Shown: positions 1-11,000 of the stretch, piece by piece
Numbering within the stretch: position 1 is the stretch's first letter
How the letters are laid out: every line of letters begins with the position of its first letter
Origin: Seiridium cupressi
Taxonomy: Eukaryota > Ascomycota > Sordariomycetes > Amphisphaeriales > Sporocadaceae
Assembly (NCBI GenBank): GCA_036674765.1
Contig: JARVKI010000015.1
Location: 496,001 to 560,000, forward strand
Direction of reading: 5' to 3'
DNA: 64,000 nucleotides
Made by a program: the position numbers and the translations under genes
The notes under the pieces: generated by a model
Database searches by the model: none
What the model was told of the DNA's origin: nothing
The model's input: only the letters and a program-made list of their open reading frames with translations

Positions 1-1054
1 GGGCAGTCACAATCCGTGGGAGAGACTGAGACAAAAATCAAAGTTGGCGCGTGGATGCTATACATCTTAAGTGGGCTTGTCATGGGCTTGTCAACTTATA
101 GATTGTCACCCAGCACACAGAAATTCCCGATCAAGCTTCATGAGTTGCCTCCGAGCTTCTTGGGCACAAACATTCGTTCATAGCTTTGGTTACTGACTTG
201 AGGCTCACGTCAGATCAAAACTGGCCAAGGACGGCGCTTTTGGCCGCGGTAGCTGCCATGTGCTAGTAATGCAGCTCCTGTGGGCGTTATTTTTGGCCGC
301 ATCCTGGGCGGCTTAGGCTCGCGTAGGGCATTGCATCATCCCCTGTGCGTCGACTCCAATCGCTGATCCCAGCGCTGGCATTCGCCAATTCGTTCCGCCT
401 CGAAGCCCTTTAGGCAATTTGACCCCTCTTACTGTTCCACGAGCCTCCCCTACCCCACTAAGCGCGAGACAAAAATCTTCTCTCCACACGCAGTGGCTGG
501 CAGAGAGCAAGAAAAAAATTAAGAGTTAGGTCCGGCAGCTTTCGAGACGAACCCAGAGCTCCTAGACTCAACTGAACGCCCTGCCCGCAATTTTCTTTTT
601 CCTTCCTGCTCCATACCCAAGACCTGTGCAAAGATCTTGTGAACCAGAGCTCTGGAAACAAACGCCATGGCTCGTCTCTAACAACCTGCCGCCCCCGAGG
701 TCCTCATCCGATCGAGCAGTTGCATATTCTGACAGCTCCATTGGCAGCTCGCTGCTCACCGGCAAAGCGCTACTCCCTCCCGATCCCCAGGGTTTCGAAG
801 CTACCCTCGGCTTCCTTTGTGCCGCCACCTCCGCGACCGGTCTCTTACATCGCCAATTTTTCACAGCTTTGCACTTCCTCGCTATTCGAAGCGTCCGCGA
901 GACTTCGAACAGGCGCCTCCTGCCAGGCTTGCCCGAGTTACAAGAGCATATACTCGTGGCAGTATTTCATCTTTTTTGCTCTTGTTCTCCCCGCATATCA
1001 AGACCCCACCATCCATCATCTATCTGCAAGCCAAGTGCTAGCTCACGCGACAAT
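1..1054 (+). promoter_or_regulatory. Upstream region and 5' leader of the PRPP synthetase gene
   Basis: No gene of its own is supported here. The last 450 bases are rich in C and T, as in many fungal promoters and leaders. An open frame runs into the gene from 626, but it reads like leader sequence and lacks family similarity before the ATG at 1055. Transcription start was not located. Confidence 0.4.
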
Positions 1055-2395
1055 ATGGTGCGCAATATAGTCGTACTTGGGGGCAACTCCCACCCGGCGC
1101 TCGTCGACAGCATCTGCGCCATCCTGGGTGTCCCTCCCTGCCAGAGGATCCTCTCGAGTTTCTCCGTAGGTGAGACCCGCTGCGAGATCAAGGATTCCGT
1201 CCGTGGCAAGGATGTATATATCATTCAGTCTGGAGGCGGCAAGGTCAACGATCATTTCATGGATCTTTGCATCATGATCTCTGCTTGCAAGACGGGTTCT
1301 GCCAAGAGAGTCACCGCAGTCTTGCCACTATTTCCATACTCAAGACAGCCCGACCTGCCCTACAACAAAGTCGGCGCCCCTCTGTCGAAGCAGCCTTCTT
1401 CTCTACCCAATGGATCATACACCTTCGAGAGTGTCCCAGCCACACCTGCTCCCGGAATCCCTAAGAGCATCGGGCTTGCTAATGGCATCGATGGCCTCAG
1501 TAAGAAGCTGAACAAGTCCACCATTTCCGAGACCAATGGCATCAATACCCCAGCAGTCGCCAACGGAGGGGACAGCTACTTCAAGCGTCCCGATGTAACA
1601 AGTGTCCCACAAACACCAGCTGGCAAATTCACAACACACGACTACGAGAAGAAACCTTTCGTAAACTTCGTACCAAAGCCGGGCTACAAGCAATGGGTGG
1701 CTCAGGCCGGCACGCTCGTTGCCGATCTTTTGACCTGTTCCGGCGCCGACCACATTATCACCCTTGATCTGCACGACCCGCAATATCAAGGATTCTTCGA
1801 CGTGCCTGTCGACAACCTGTATGGTAGACCTATGTTGAAGCGGTATATTCAACAGAACGTCCCCAACTACAAGGATGCAGTTGTAGTTAGTCCGGACGCC
1901 GGTGGTGCAAAGAGGGCGACTGCGATAGCAGACAGCCTAAACATGGATTTTGCCCTAATCCACAAGGTAATGTGCTCGTTTTCATATAAGTGTTCCACTC
2001 CTAAGTCTATTTAGGAACGCCGCCCGACCAAGATTACGGATCGCCAAAACGCCACTATGATGCTTGTGGGAGACGTTGCGAACCGCGTGTGCGTGCTGGT
2101 TGATGATCTAGCGGACACATCCAACACTATTACGAGAGCTGCCAAGCTCCTGAAGAAAGAAGGTGCCACCATGGTTTACGCACTTCTTACCCATGGCGTC
2201 CTCAGCGGCGACGCCATCTCCCGGATCAACCAATCCGCCATCGACAAGCTCGTTGTGACAAATTCCGTACCTCAGGAGGAGCACAAGCGAATGTGCCCAA
2301 AGCTTGAGGTTTTAGACATCGGTCCAGCATTCGGAGAAGCCATTCGCCGTGTCCACCATGGCGAATCGATCAGCGTTCTTTTCCAGTACGAGTGA
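1055..2395 (+). CDS. prs1: Ribose-phosphate pyrophosphokinase, Prs1 type with a large insertion
   Basis: Makes PRPP from ribose 5-phosphate and ATP, the precursor for purine, pyrimidine, histidine, tryptophan and NAD synthesis in the cytosol. Two exons, 1055-1966 and 2015-2395, are joined over a 48-base intron (GTAATG...TTTAG), giving 430 residues. The ATG at 1055 starts the family N-terminus [10 protein letters not shown]. Visible motifs are [11 protein letters not shown] (about 238-248), PDAGGAKR before the intron, and the PRPP-binding loop [10 protein letters not shown] (about 333-342). Between YSRQPD (about 95) and KPGYKQW (about 208) lies an extra block of about 100 residues rich in Ser, Thr and Pro. 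A long non-homologous region of this kind and the DLHDPQ form of the flexible-loop motif mark the yeast Prs1 type, which works in complexes with other Prs subunits. The frame extends back to 626 but that part looks like leader. Confidence 0.93.
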
Positions 2396-3729
2396 GAGCG
2401 CACCACTCAGTTACATACCCGGCATACACTATTGCATTATCATCCTAAAAGGAAGCGGCGTTCGAAGATCCTAGCAAGGGGGCTCTCGTTGACGGGTGGC
2501 TATCAGTCTTGCTATCGTGCATATCGTCAGAATTCGGCGTTCTCGAGTCTCTAATTTTGGGCGTTTCGCATTTCAGGACTTTGTACAAAAGTCTGTACGA
2601 GTCTCTCCAGTCCAGAGGCTTCCTCCGCTCCGGCGGGCGGAGGAAGTGCATTTGGTAAAGATTAGACATATAGAAAACAGTCCGTCCAGGTCTGCTTTCC
2701 TCTGCATTTTCGTGATATCACAAGCCTCGTAGACCGCATATTGCAATTGATGCTGCAGACCACGTGGCTGTAGTCGTACATTGTATGTCAAGAACTATGG
2801 TAAATTTTATATGGGCTACAACCCCCTCTCGCGGTTGTACAGACACTAAATATAGATATGAGATTACATGATTTCCCAATGCCGCTGTGCATGTGTGCCG
2901 CGATCTGTTGTACGGTATCGATGAGTCGCGCTGCGATAGCATAATCAACAACGACGCGATTAATGAACCTTGCAATGCGTATCCTGTTGAGTGCCTTCTC
3001 ACTTGACTCTTTTGGGTTGTTTTGTGAGTGGAATCAGTGTCTTGCGAGTCAAAACTCCTATCATCCTTTCCCCAAGTTCGCAGAAGACATCTATAGGAGC
3101 GATAATCGATCCTAGTTTGGTATAAAGACATTGCTAGCTGAAGTTGTGAGCCTCCCCCCTCCAGCAGCTGTCGTCGACCAAAAACATGAACTTGCTTTTT
3201 GGCTGCGACCTTATATAAGAGCTATGCCAACTCAAGAACAACATTCATTGTGAATTATGTACGACTCAAAGTATAACCCTATGACTTTTGAAGGCTGTAT
3301 GTTAGTAATAGAAAATTCGTTCCTCAAAAACAGCAGCATGTACGAAAAGCATAATGCCGTAACTACTTGTTTACCATAGACAGAACTAGCCAACAACATG
3401 GTAGAACATATCAGCCTACGCATGTCTCATCACCATGTGAGCTGATGTCAATACGCCCCGATATGCCCCGCAATACGTCAGTCCGATGCAGGCCGATAAG
3501 GTGAAGAAAATAGCTTATCGCGACCTGTCCCGCATACGCCTCGGGGACTGACCTGCGATATTCGCACCCGGAATGCATTTCCAGTGCGACGCAATTCCTC
3601 ATTGGATAATCCACATTGGAGCACCTCGATACCTTCAGCCTTGCCTAGTTTTCGTTCGCACTCCTCCACCACAGTTATCGTTCCACTGAGCCATCTCGGG
3701 CACATACGCCCACCATACCCCGCGTCGCC
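2396..3729. other. Intergenic region between prs1 and cia1
   Basis: Contains the 3' region of the PRPP synthetase gene and the promoter of the WD40 gene. Only short overlapping frames on both strands were seen, and none has a family signature. The stretch 3230-3420 is more AT-rich. Confidence 0.4.
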
Positions 3730-5100
3730 ATGTCGACTACCGAGCCAGCGGAGGGCACCACAGCGGCCCCGTCCCTCACAATCACGGCGCTGCCGCCCTT
3801 CAAGCCCGACCTGTACGAGCGCGCATGGACCTCGGTACCGCACCCGACGCTCCCTCTGATCGCCACGGCTCACCAAAAGACCGTCACCGTCTTCTCCCTC
3901 TCGACCCTCTCGTCCCACAGCAGTCTCACAGGCGGCCACACGCGCTCCGTCAGGTCCGTGGCGTGGAAGCCGAACCTCGGCCCCCAGAAGCTGTGCCTGG
4001 TCACCGGTAGCTTCGACTCGACCGCCGGGCTCTGGCGGTGGGAAGGCCCCTCCGACTCCGGGCCCAGCCTCGAGACGGAAGTCACGCGGGATGCCGACTC
4101 GGACAGGGAGGGGGAGGACAAGGATTGGGAGTTCACCCTGGTGCTCGAGGGCCACGACTCCGAGGTCAAGTCCGTCGTCTTCTCGCCGGGCGGACAGTAC
4201 CTGGCGACCTGCAGCCGCGACAAGTCAGTCTGGATCTGGGAGGACGTGGGCGTCACCGAGGCAGACGACGAGTGGGAGACGGTCGCGGTCCTGAACGAGC
4301 ACGAGGGAGACGTCAAGGCGGTCGCGTGGTGTCCGGAGACGAACCGCAGCGGGCGGGGAAGGTATAGCACGGATGTCCTGGCAAGCGCGAGCTACGACAA
4401 CACCGTCCGGATATGGCGCGAGGACGGCGATGGCGAGTGGGTATGCGTCGCCGTGTTGGAGGGACACGAGGGCACCGTCTGGGGCGTCCAGTGGGAGCAG
4501 AAGCCGAAGGAGGGAAATTTTCCAAGGCTGATCACTTGGAGTGCGGACTGCACTATGCGCGTGTGGACGTTGCATGAAGAGGGCGATGAGGAGGAACAGG
4601 ATAGACCGCAGCATGCATGGGGCGGGCTGGGAGGAGGCATCCCGAACACTATGAGAAGATCGTTAAAGGAGGAATGGGCGTGTACTGCTGTCCTGCCCAA
4701 AGCCCATACTAGGGACATCTACTCGGTGTCGTGGAGTGCAGATTCAGGCATGGTGGCTAGCACAGGGAGCGACGGCATCATGGCCGTATATCGCGAAGAT
4801 GACGGCGGCACGGCAAACGGCAAGAACCATACCACCGATGCGGAAGCGGCAGCTGAGCTAGATGGCGACGTTCATATGACGAACGGATCCGGCACAAACG
4901 ACCAAGCGAAACCGTCGGAAGAGTCCAAAGCGTGGCGCATACTAGCGACGGTGCCAAACGTCCACGGGCCTTATGAGGTCAACCATGTGACATGGTGCAA
5001 GCGATATGACACGGGCTGTCCCACTGAAAGGAGAGGCATGGAGGAGATGCTGGTGACCACGGGAGACGATGGTGTTGTACGGCCTTGGCAGGTAGTGTAA
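3730..5100 (+). CDS. cia1: Cytosolic iron-sulfur protein assembly protein 1 (WD40)
   Basis: A 456-residue protein in a single exon. It is a WD40 beta-propeller with repeats across the whole length. Clear blades include GGHTRSVRSVAWKPN (about 68-82), EGHDSEVKSVVFSPGGQYLA (about 140-160), NEHEGDVKAVAW, EGHEGTVWGVQW and KAHTRDIYSVSW, each followed by a WxW-type strand such as VWIWED or VRIWRED. This blade set and the N-terminus LPPFKPDLYERAW fit fungal Cia1 (human CIAO1). Cia1 is the targeting-complex subunit that delivers Fe-S clusters to nuclear and cytosolic apoproteins together with Nar1, Cia2 and Met18. Several loops hold acidic fungal insertions. One, around residues 355-395, is rich in Asp, Gly and Thr. 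No intron is needed. The start has a good context (gccATGtc). Confidence 0.9.
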   Translation: MSTTEPAEGTTAAPSLTITALPPFKPDLYERAWTSVPHPTLPLIATAHQKTVTVFSLSTLSSHSSLTGGHTRSVRSVAWKPNLGPQKLCLVTGSFDSTAGLWRWEGPSDSGPSLETEVTRDADSDREGEDKDWEFTLVLEGHDSEVKSVVFSPGGQYLATCSRDKSVWIWEDVGVTEADDEWETVAVLNEHEGDVKAVAWCPETNRSGRGRYSTDVLASASYDNTVRIWREDGDGEWVCVAVLEGHEGTVWGVQWEQKPKEGNFPRLITWSADCTMRVWTLHEEGDEEEQDRPQHAWGGLGGGIPNTMRRSLKEEWACTAVLPKAHTRDIYSVSWSADSGMVASTGSDGIMAVYREDDGGTANGKNHTTDAEAAAELDGDVHMTNGSGTNDQAKPSEESKAWRILATVPNVHGPYEVNHVTWCKRYDTGCPTERRGMEEMLVTTGDDGVVRPWQVV

Positions 5101-6231
5101 CATTGTTGACACGATAGTCGAGAAAAGAACAGTTTACAGCCTCCAGAACCGCTGACAGGTACTTTTGTGACGCAGCAGGAAACTTCTCTGCGTGGCAATG
5201 GATCGATTGGCACTATGAAGACTCGTTTTCTCGCGCACCTCGTTCGTAAAGCACCACCAACAAATACAACATTATCACGCAAGCGCACCAGCGGAAAGCA
5301 GATTGGTCTTGACCACCCGGATTGCCATGCAAGTGCTGCTGCTTACACGGTCAGACGATCTTGTAGTCAGCCGGTCGTCGCGGAGAATGGCCGCGTGGTT
5401 GCTTACCATGTACGGTTGACAGGACATAGATTACTATTGTGGGAGAATTGTTGCTATTGACATGTGAACGGATTCTGCGGCAACTAATGCTGTGCAGGCG
5501 AGAGATCGAGATGGATTGCCTTTGCGGGGGTAGAGTCACAGGAAGCGAAATAATGGCAGAATTACAAGGTTTGATCACAAAAGGCATGCACCTCGCGAAA
5601 GTATCATGGGTTTTGGAGAGAAGTTGGATGTGGTCCCAGGGACCGTGATGCATTTCGCCATAAACATTACAAGCTGGCAAGGCTGGTGCGCCTCGCTCAT
5701 GTACAATTGCATGATGATCTGTTCCCAGTCCGCCCACATGCTTGGATATGCAGTCATGTCGTCCGCCTAATCATTCACATTGCGATTTCCCCAAGGCCGT
5801 GCCCAACCAACTCCGTTTGAAATGCTCGCCTACGTTTTGACCCCAGCCACCTGGCTCCAAGCAACGATGCAAGTTTTTGTCCCCTAAGCCTCATGCCACG
5901 CAAAAATGCCAAAGATAAACAATGCTGTCTCCCAGGAATGCATGGGGAATGAGGATATCCTTTACCCAGAAAACAGTCGATGAATCATAACTCCCTGTGT
6001 CGTAATATCTTGAACGCCTCGCCGTAATTTCAGATGACCCCAGTCTATCATGGTCCATATTTGCAAATAACACAGCTAGACTCCAGTCGCCTGGTTAGTC
6101 TAGACTGAACCCTAATGTGTATGTTTCGAAAGATGATGATTTTGTATAGCTCCGTAATACGTATTGTCGTTCCGTGAATGCGTCTGCTTCCGCAAGAAAG
6201 AAAAAAGCTGTTTCGAAGCATGTCGAGTGAG
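5101..6231. other. Convergent 3' intergenic region
   Basis: Lies between the ends of cia1 (+) and the RGS locus (-), so it should contain both transcription terminators. Short frames on both strands show no recognisable protein. Nothing else was seen. Confidence 0.4.
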
Positions 6232-7029
6232 CTAAGTCGGCTTCCGGCCAGAGCTGAAGACTCGGTGGAGCAACCCACGCCTACTGCCATTCGCTCTGCG
6301 ATATTCGTACTCGTCGCATTTGCAAACATCGGTGTTCATAATACCGCATTTCACTTTGCGGTCTAGTTCCGCTTCCCATCCGTACAGGTCCTCGGATGAT
6401 TGTGTCGCACTATACGTGTCAGAGCCTATAACGGTGACTGAAGTATTGTCGTAGTCCTCATCCATATTAGAAACATCAAGGAAGCTGGAAAGATCGGTAA
6501 AGGATGATGTTTCCACCATCTTGATATCGTCGACTTCCACTTCGTCGAGTGGAATCCCAACTTCAGTCTGCGCGTCCATATCAACCTCTAATGCCATTGG
6601 CCTAAGGGGTTCTTGCTTTGGGAAATATGGAAGTCGCATGGGAGGAAATGGTGCGATTAAGTTGATTGGTTGAGGCATATAGAGCGGAGCACTCTTACTC
6701 TCAGGTTCTTCGGGTACCTCGGCTGGAATCTTCAGGGGTTTCGGCATAGTGCTGCGTTGCCTCGTCCTTACGCTCTTTCGAACCAGAGGCCTGGTATTAT
6801 ACTGGACGCCCACGGCTTTCGCGGCCACACCACTCACTACATTATCATTGATAGCATGGGGATAACCACAAAAATCGGAAGGGGCTCCAATATCGATGGG
6901 AACTCGCTCTCCTGGATGTGGATCTTCCCAAGACGACCTCGGAGAATCCCGAGGTGCATCACATGTAGTCGAACTACACCGGGAAGTCTCCGTGCTGATG
7001 ATTTCATGTAATGGTGTGACCTGTGATTC
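6232..7029 (-). other. In-frame continuation of the RGS gene beyond an amber codon
   Basis: After the TAG at 7030-7032 the same reading frame stays open for 265 sense codons down to a TAG at 6232-6234. There is no ATG near its 5' end; the first is in RSTMPKPLK. The translated tail is Ser/Pro/Glu-rich in its first half and ends with a compact block containing DLYGWEAELDRKV, CKCDEYEYRRA and RGLLHRVF. That block looks like a conserved C-terminus rather than chance sequence. No canonical donor was found that would splice out the amber codon. Possible explanations are a recent nonsense mutation, a sequencing error, stop-codon readthrough, or an unusual intron. Confidence 0.55.
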
Positions 7030-8097
7030 CTATAAGCTGGCTGGTCCCGAGCGGGTCGACGACAGGGGCTCTGTCATAGCGCTTGTAGCAGGAATATTTG
7101 TGGGTTGAGAGCGGCGAATGGATCGACTCTTCTTGCTCAGTCCCAATCTAGCGCCCATTCTCTTCCAACTGTTCCCCGTAATCGCCCGTTGTAAAGTATT
7201 TGGAGACGTATTGAAAGTGCACTCAGAAGTAGGCGGCGTTGTTGGAGGAGTCATTGGCTCAGCTCCAGGTGTCGTGTTGGGGCTGCTGCTGTCATCTGCA
7301 ACAAGATCCATTTCCATTAGGTCAAAGCCAGAGCCAGAGCCAGATCCCGATGCGGACCGATTAGCCACAGGGCTGCTACGGCCAAGCAGTAAGGGGAGAA
7401 AGGATGTCTTTGGTGATTGGGATCCCTCGTCCGGAGACGAAATGAGGTCCCGGGGGATTCGCAGCCTTGATCTACTCTTCCTTTCTTCCATAGCTTCCTC
7501 ATTGTGAGCTTCCGCAATATGATTTGTAACGGATTGGAAGAAAGGGAACAAGAGTGAATCGATCATCAGTTCGTGTACAATGCTAACGGCTTCATTCAAC
7601 TCCGAAGGCTGTGGCACTGTCGAGTTTGAACACTTGAGCTCCAATAAGCGATCCCGGACTGGAGCTGGGATGTTGACCTCTCGGGGACTATACGGCATGA
7701 TGTATGCCTGCATAATTTTGTGCCACAATGAACATACATCTTCTTCGTCGAACTGCAACTGTCGTGCTGGGATAGTAGATTGGAGTTGATGTGCTTTGCG
7801 AAAGCGTTCCGCTTCCATCAAAAACTCCAGAGTCTCCAGGCAGTGATTTTGTGATAGATACGCGGTGAATGCACTCAGGGTCCATGGCGGAGGAGCGGTG
7901 TTGGACAGAATCTCGCCCAGTGAGGGAAACTTGATCCCAGGAGAAGATGTACGGGCGAATGCCAAGCTGGTTGGCCTTGATCGAGACATGGCAGTATTTA
8001 CGTCCCAATCCCCGTATACTGATGAAGGTGGTGTTAATTCCCTCGGTGGCGGGGTCAAATATGTTGGCGAGTTACCACGTAATCTAGTCCTGCCCAT
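7030..8097 (-). CDS. RGS-domain regulator of G-protein signalling
   Basis: Encodes 355 residues from the ATG at 8097 (MGRTRLRGNS) to the TAG at 7030. The frame is open back to 8301, but the first 68 codons look less protein-like. The RGS domain spans roughly residues 55-195: FPSLGEILSN at its start, then FTAYLSQNHCLETLEFLMEAE, the typical helix that holds Asn and Glu contacts to G-alpha, and FFQSVTNHI near its end. RGS proteins speed GTP hydrolysis on G-alpha and so shut off heterotrimeric G-protein signalling at the plasma membrane. In filamentous fungi they tune growth, conidiation and stress responses. After the domain come Ser/Pro-rich low-complexity sequence and a short GSGSGSG tract. 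The frame continues past the stop for 265 codons, so the functional product may be longer. Confidence 0.82.
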   Translation of the reverse strand: MGRTRLRGNSPTYLTPPPRELTPPSSVYGDWDVNTAMSRSRPTSLAFARTSSPGIKFPSLGEILSNTAPPPWTLSAFTAYLSQNHCLETLEFLMEAERFRKAHQLQSTIPARQLQFDEEDVCSLWHKIMQAYIMPYSPREVNIPAPVRDRLLELKCSNSTVPQPSELNEAVSIVHELMIDSLLFPFFQSVTNHIAEAHNEEAMEERKSRSRLRIPRDLISSPDEGSQSPKTSFLPLLLGRSSPVANRSASGSGSGSGFDLMEMDLVADDSSSPNTTPGAEPMTPPTTPPTSECTFNTSPNTLQRAITGNSWKRMGARLGLSKKSRSIRRSQPTNIPATSAMTEPLSSTRSGPASL

Positions 8098-11000
8098 GCT
8101 TTCGAATGCGTTGAGACCAGGCAGATGTGGGCTATCAGCCGTGTATCTGAGGGGACAGATAGCAAACAGAGATGTCTGCAGTTGCAGATTTGCCTCAAAC
8201 ACGCTTACTGCTCCATTCAAGGACAATATCCTTTCCCACAAAGTTTCCGAGGAAGACCTGGATTGAAAAACGGCGTTTGGAGTACCGCTTCGTATGCTCA
8301 TGCGGAGAATTCCTTATTCCTTGCAGGCAACCTGTGATTCGTGATGAAGACCCACGAGCTAAAGCCTGAAATGGCAATATTCGTGGACCAGACAGATGCC
8401 GGCAGTTCTGTCTCCTAGAGAAACAACAAGGTTGCAATGTCCAGATAACACAATCCACTCGACAAATCCAGCTACGATGGATAGAATCAGCACGAGGCTT
8501 CGCTCGCGATCAACCACAACAGATTGGAAACGCAACAATCCAAGGTCGCAAGTGAACAGCTCGTTAAAGTGACTAGCTTGGGAGCGAATTCCGAGAGACA
8601 GGCGAACCAGTAAGTTGATGCGGGGGGTTTCCGCAGTACGTCAGTGTGCTCGACGAAGTATTGAAATGGGCTGGGCCCAGAATTAGAGTTTTAGTTTGAG
8701 CGGCAGGGTGCGAGATGGTGCCTGACAGGCTTTCGTGCTAGGCGGAGAGGAGAGACTGCAAGCGACTTTGGTTGTCTCAGGGCTTCTGGCTGCTCGTCCG
8801 TGTTTGTGTTCGTCGAGCGAAGAAAGTAGAAGTGTTGTACAAGAGAAGTTGGACAACCGAGAGGAGGTCCAGAAAAAAAAGTGGTAGTACAATTACACAA
8901 TTGTCGCAGTGCAAAAAATGGGAGCGAGCGGGCCGTTCTGCAATCTTGTGACGGGTGTGGAGTGTCGTCAGCGTTAGTTGGTAAGTCAGTTGGCGTTGGA
9001 CCAGCGACGATGATCTAGCGTTAAGCCTCGCAGGTTCCGTGGGCGATGCGGTGGTTAGTGCTGTAGGCAGTGGGCGCGGAGCGGCTTGCTAGGACTCTTA
9101 TGACCTTGAGATGGAGAGGGGATAGTTCCGGGTTCGTGTGGACGGTGGAAGGCTCACGATGAGTGCATACGTGCGTGTCGAGGTGAAGTGTGTCGGTAGG
9201 TTTGGCAGAGGCGACGATCTGTCTGCGACAAGGACGGAGACTGATACAGAGGAGATGCAGCCAAACTGTTTAGACCACTGCAGGCAGAGACAGGGTGCGA
9301 GAGCGGTGGTTGATGAAGGAAAAAGAGACGTTGGGCGGGCGGGTACATGGGCAGCCCGGGGGTCAAGTGTACTTCTTCCAAGACGGACAGGGATTGATGG
9401 TGGGCTAGGGGCATGGGTATCTCCAGCGACTCCATCCCACTAAAGTCTTCGCAAAGGTACATACCGTACACGCATGCGTAGTGTATACATGCATTTGGAT
9501 GATGAATGGCGAGCGAGCAGGGGACCACACCCAATGGACGGCCCGTCGGATTCGAGTGCTCAATGGCTTGCCAAACAGAACGTACAAAGTCCCCCAGCTG
9601 AGGAGCAACGAGGAACATGCTGACAAGAGGCGACTTGCCCAACAAGGCGCCGTTCGTGCCAACCTTCTGCTTCCTGCAGGTGAGGGAAAAGGCTTCTGGA
9701 AAAGGCGCAGAATGTTCCTTGGGAGTGGGCGCACGGTTCAGGCCGGCGATGCGCTGGACGCTGGGCACTGGACATCCACTCTGACGGGCAGTGGACACAC
9801 TGGCCAAAGCGAACCTGGAAACCCCATCCCAGCGCCTTTCGCATTACAAGGAAAAGATGGCCACTGTGACGCGACGCTAGAAAAGCGCTAGAAGAGAGGG
9901 AGACCGGCACAGCGCCCAATCAGCACAAGTGCCTCACTGGGGCCGGAGGAGATTGACGCGCCACGGCACCCCGATTCGGCTTGGTGGGTACGGGTCCCTG
10001 CTCTCCCCCCCTTATTTGATAAAGCAGCGACGCAGAAATCGAAGAATGTTGGAAGGTCAATCGGTCGTTCGTCTTGGCCATCGCAGCGCACCTGGTGCTG
10101 CTGACGGCACAGCCAAGTCGGCCACTAGGCGGAGAACACCAGACACCAACAGGAACACCCGACGGTAGCCTGTGAGATTTCGCAGAGCACGCCACTCCCC
10201 CGTGGATTACATTGACTGCTACGATCACGTACCCGGAGTACGCAAATACTCATGCTGTGTGCCTGTCTTTGATGCAGTTGCAACGTCGTACATGAGAGCT
10301 GGTTTCAAGCCCCCGCATTCAGAAGAGGCGCCCCCGGGTTCTAAACGGCTTCGACTACTCTACACGAAGCACGCCGTTCATTTCTCACGACTATGTCCGA
10401 GTCCAACTGACGAGACGGTTCCTATCATCTCCGTCTTTTCGGGCCCGCGATCGTCGTCTCTCCCGGCGTGGCTCATAACTGGACAATGGCCTCCAGAGTA
10501 GCCACGTCCTAAATTGCGCTGAACCATTCTCGTTAGACAAAGCACAATTGGATTGTCAATGCTAATTCAAGTGGCAAGACTTCAGACTGACTGTCTGCAT
10601 CATAAGACTTCCCTTTTTCGTAGGTTCAAAGGGCAGACGAGGACAAATCACGGCCCCGTGCACTATGATTTTATCCGCTGGCTGTCACCTTCCTATCTCA
10701 CTCATATTCCGCGCCCACTTAAGCAGACCTAGGGGTGTAATGTGGTCCTGACGCGGCTCTCAAGTGGCTAGCCCACTCATCATGGTAGACAACACCGATC
10801 TTTTTCAATAATGCTGAGACGAGACGTGTTCTTGGGGCGCGTCGGCCACGTCCGTTATCTGATAATTGAGCCGGTTGTGCTGAAGGCGTGATCATGTACA
10901 TTTCTAGGGGCTACATATGTTTCTGTGTTGGTGCGCATTGATGCCCTCGAAGCCTCGAGCGTTCACTTTTCACAGTGCACTGACTGACAGCTGGAATGTG

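Noticed and set aside
626..1054. N-terminal extension of the PRPP synthetase
   Set aside because: The extension is in frame but low in protein-like character, and family proteins begin at the [10 protein letters not shown] start.
7030..7330. An intron hiding the amber codon in the RGS gene
   Set aside because: Acceptors exist (TTATAG, CACAG), but no GTAAG, GTATG or GTGAG donor was found in the preceding 200 bases of the minus strand. It is kept only as an alternative.
9154..9807. 217-codon frame on the minus strand
   Set aside because: It lies in GC-rich DNA where several frames on both strands are open, with no family signature or coherent exon neighbours.
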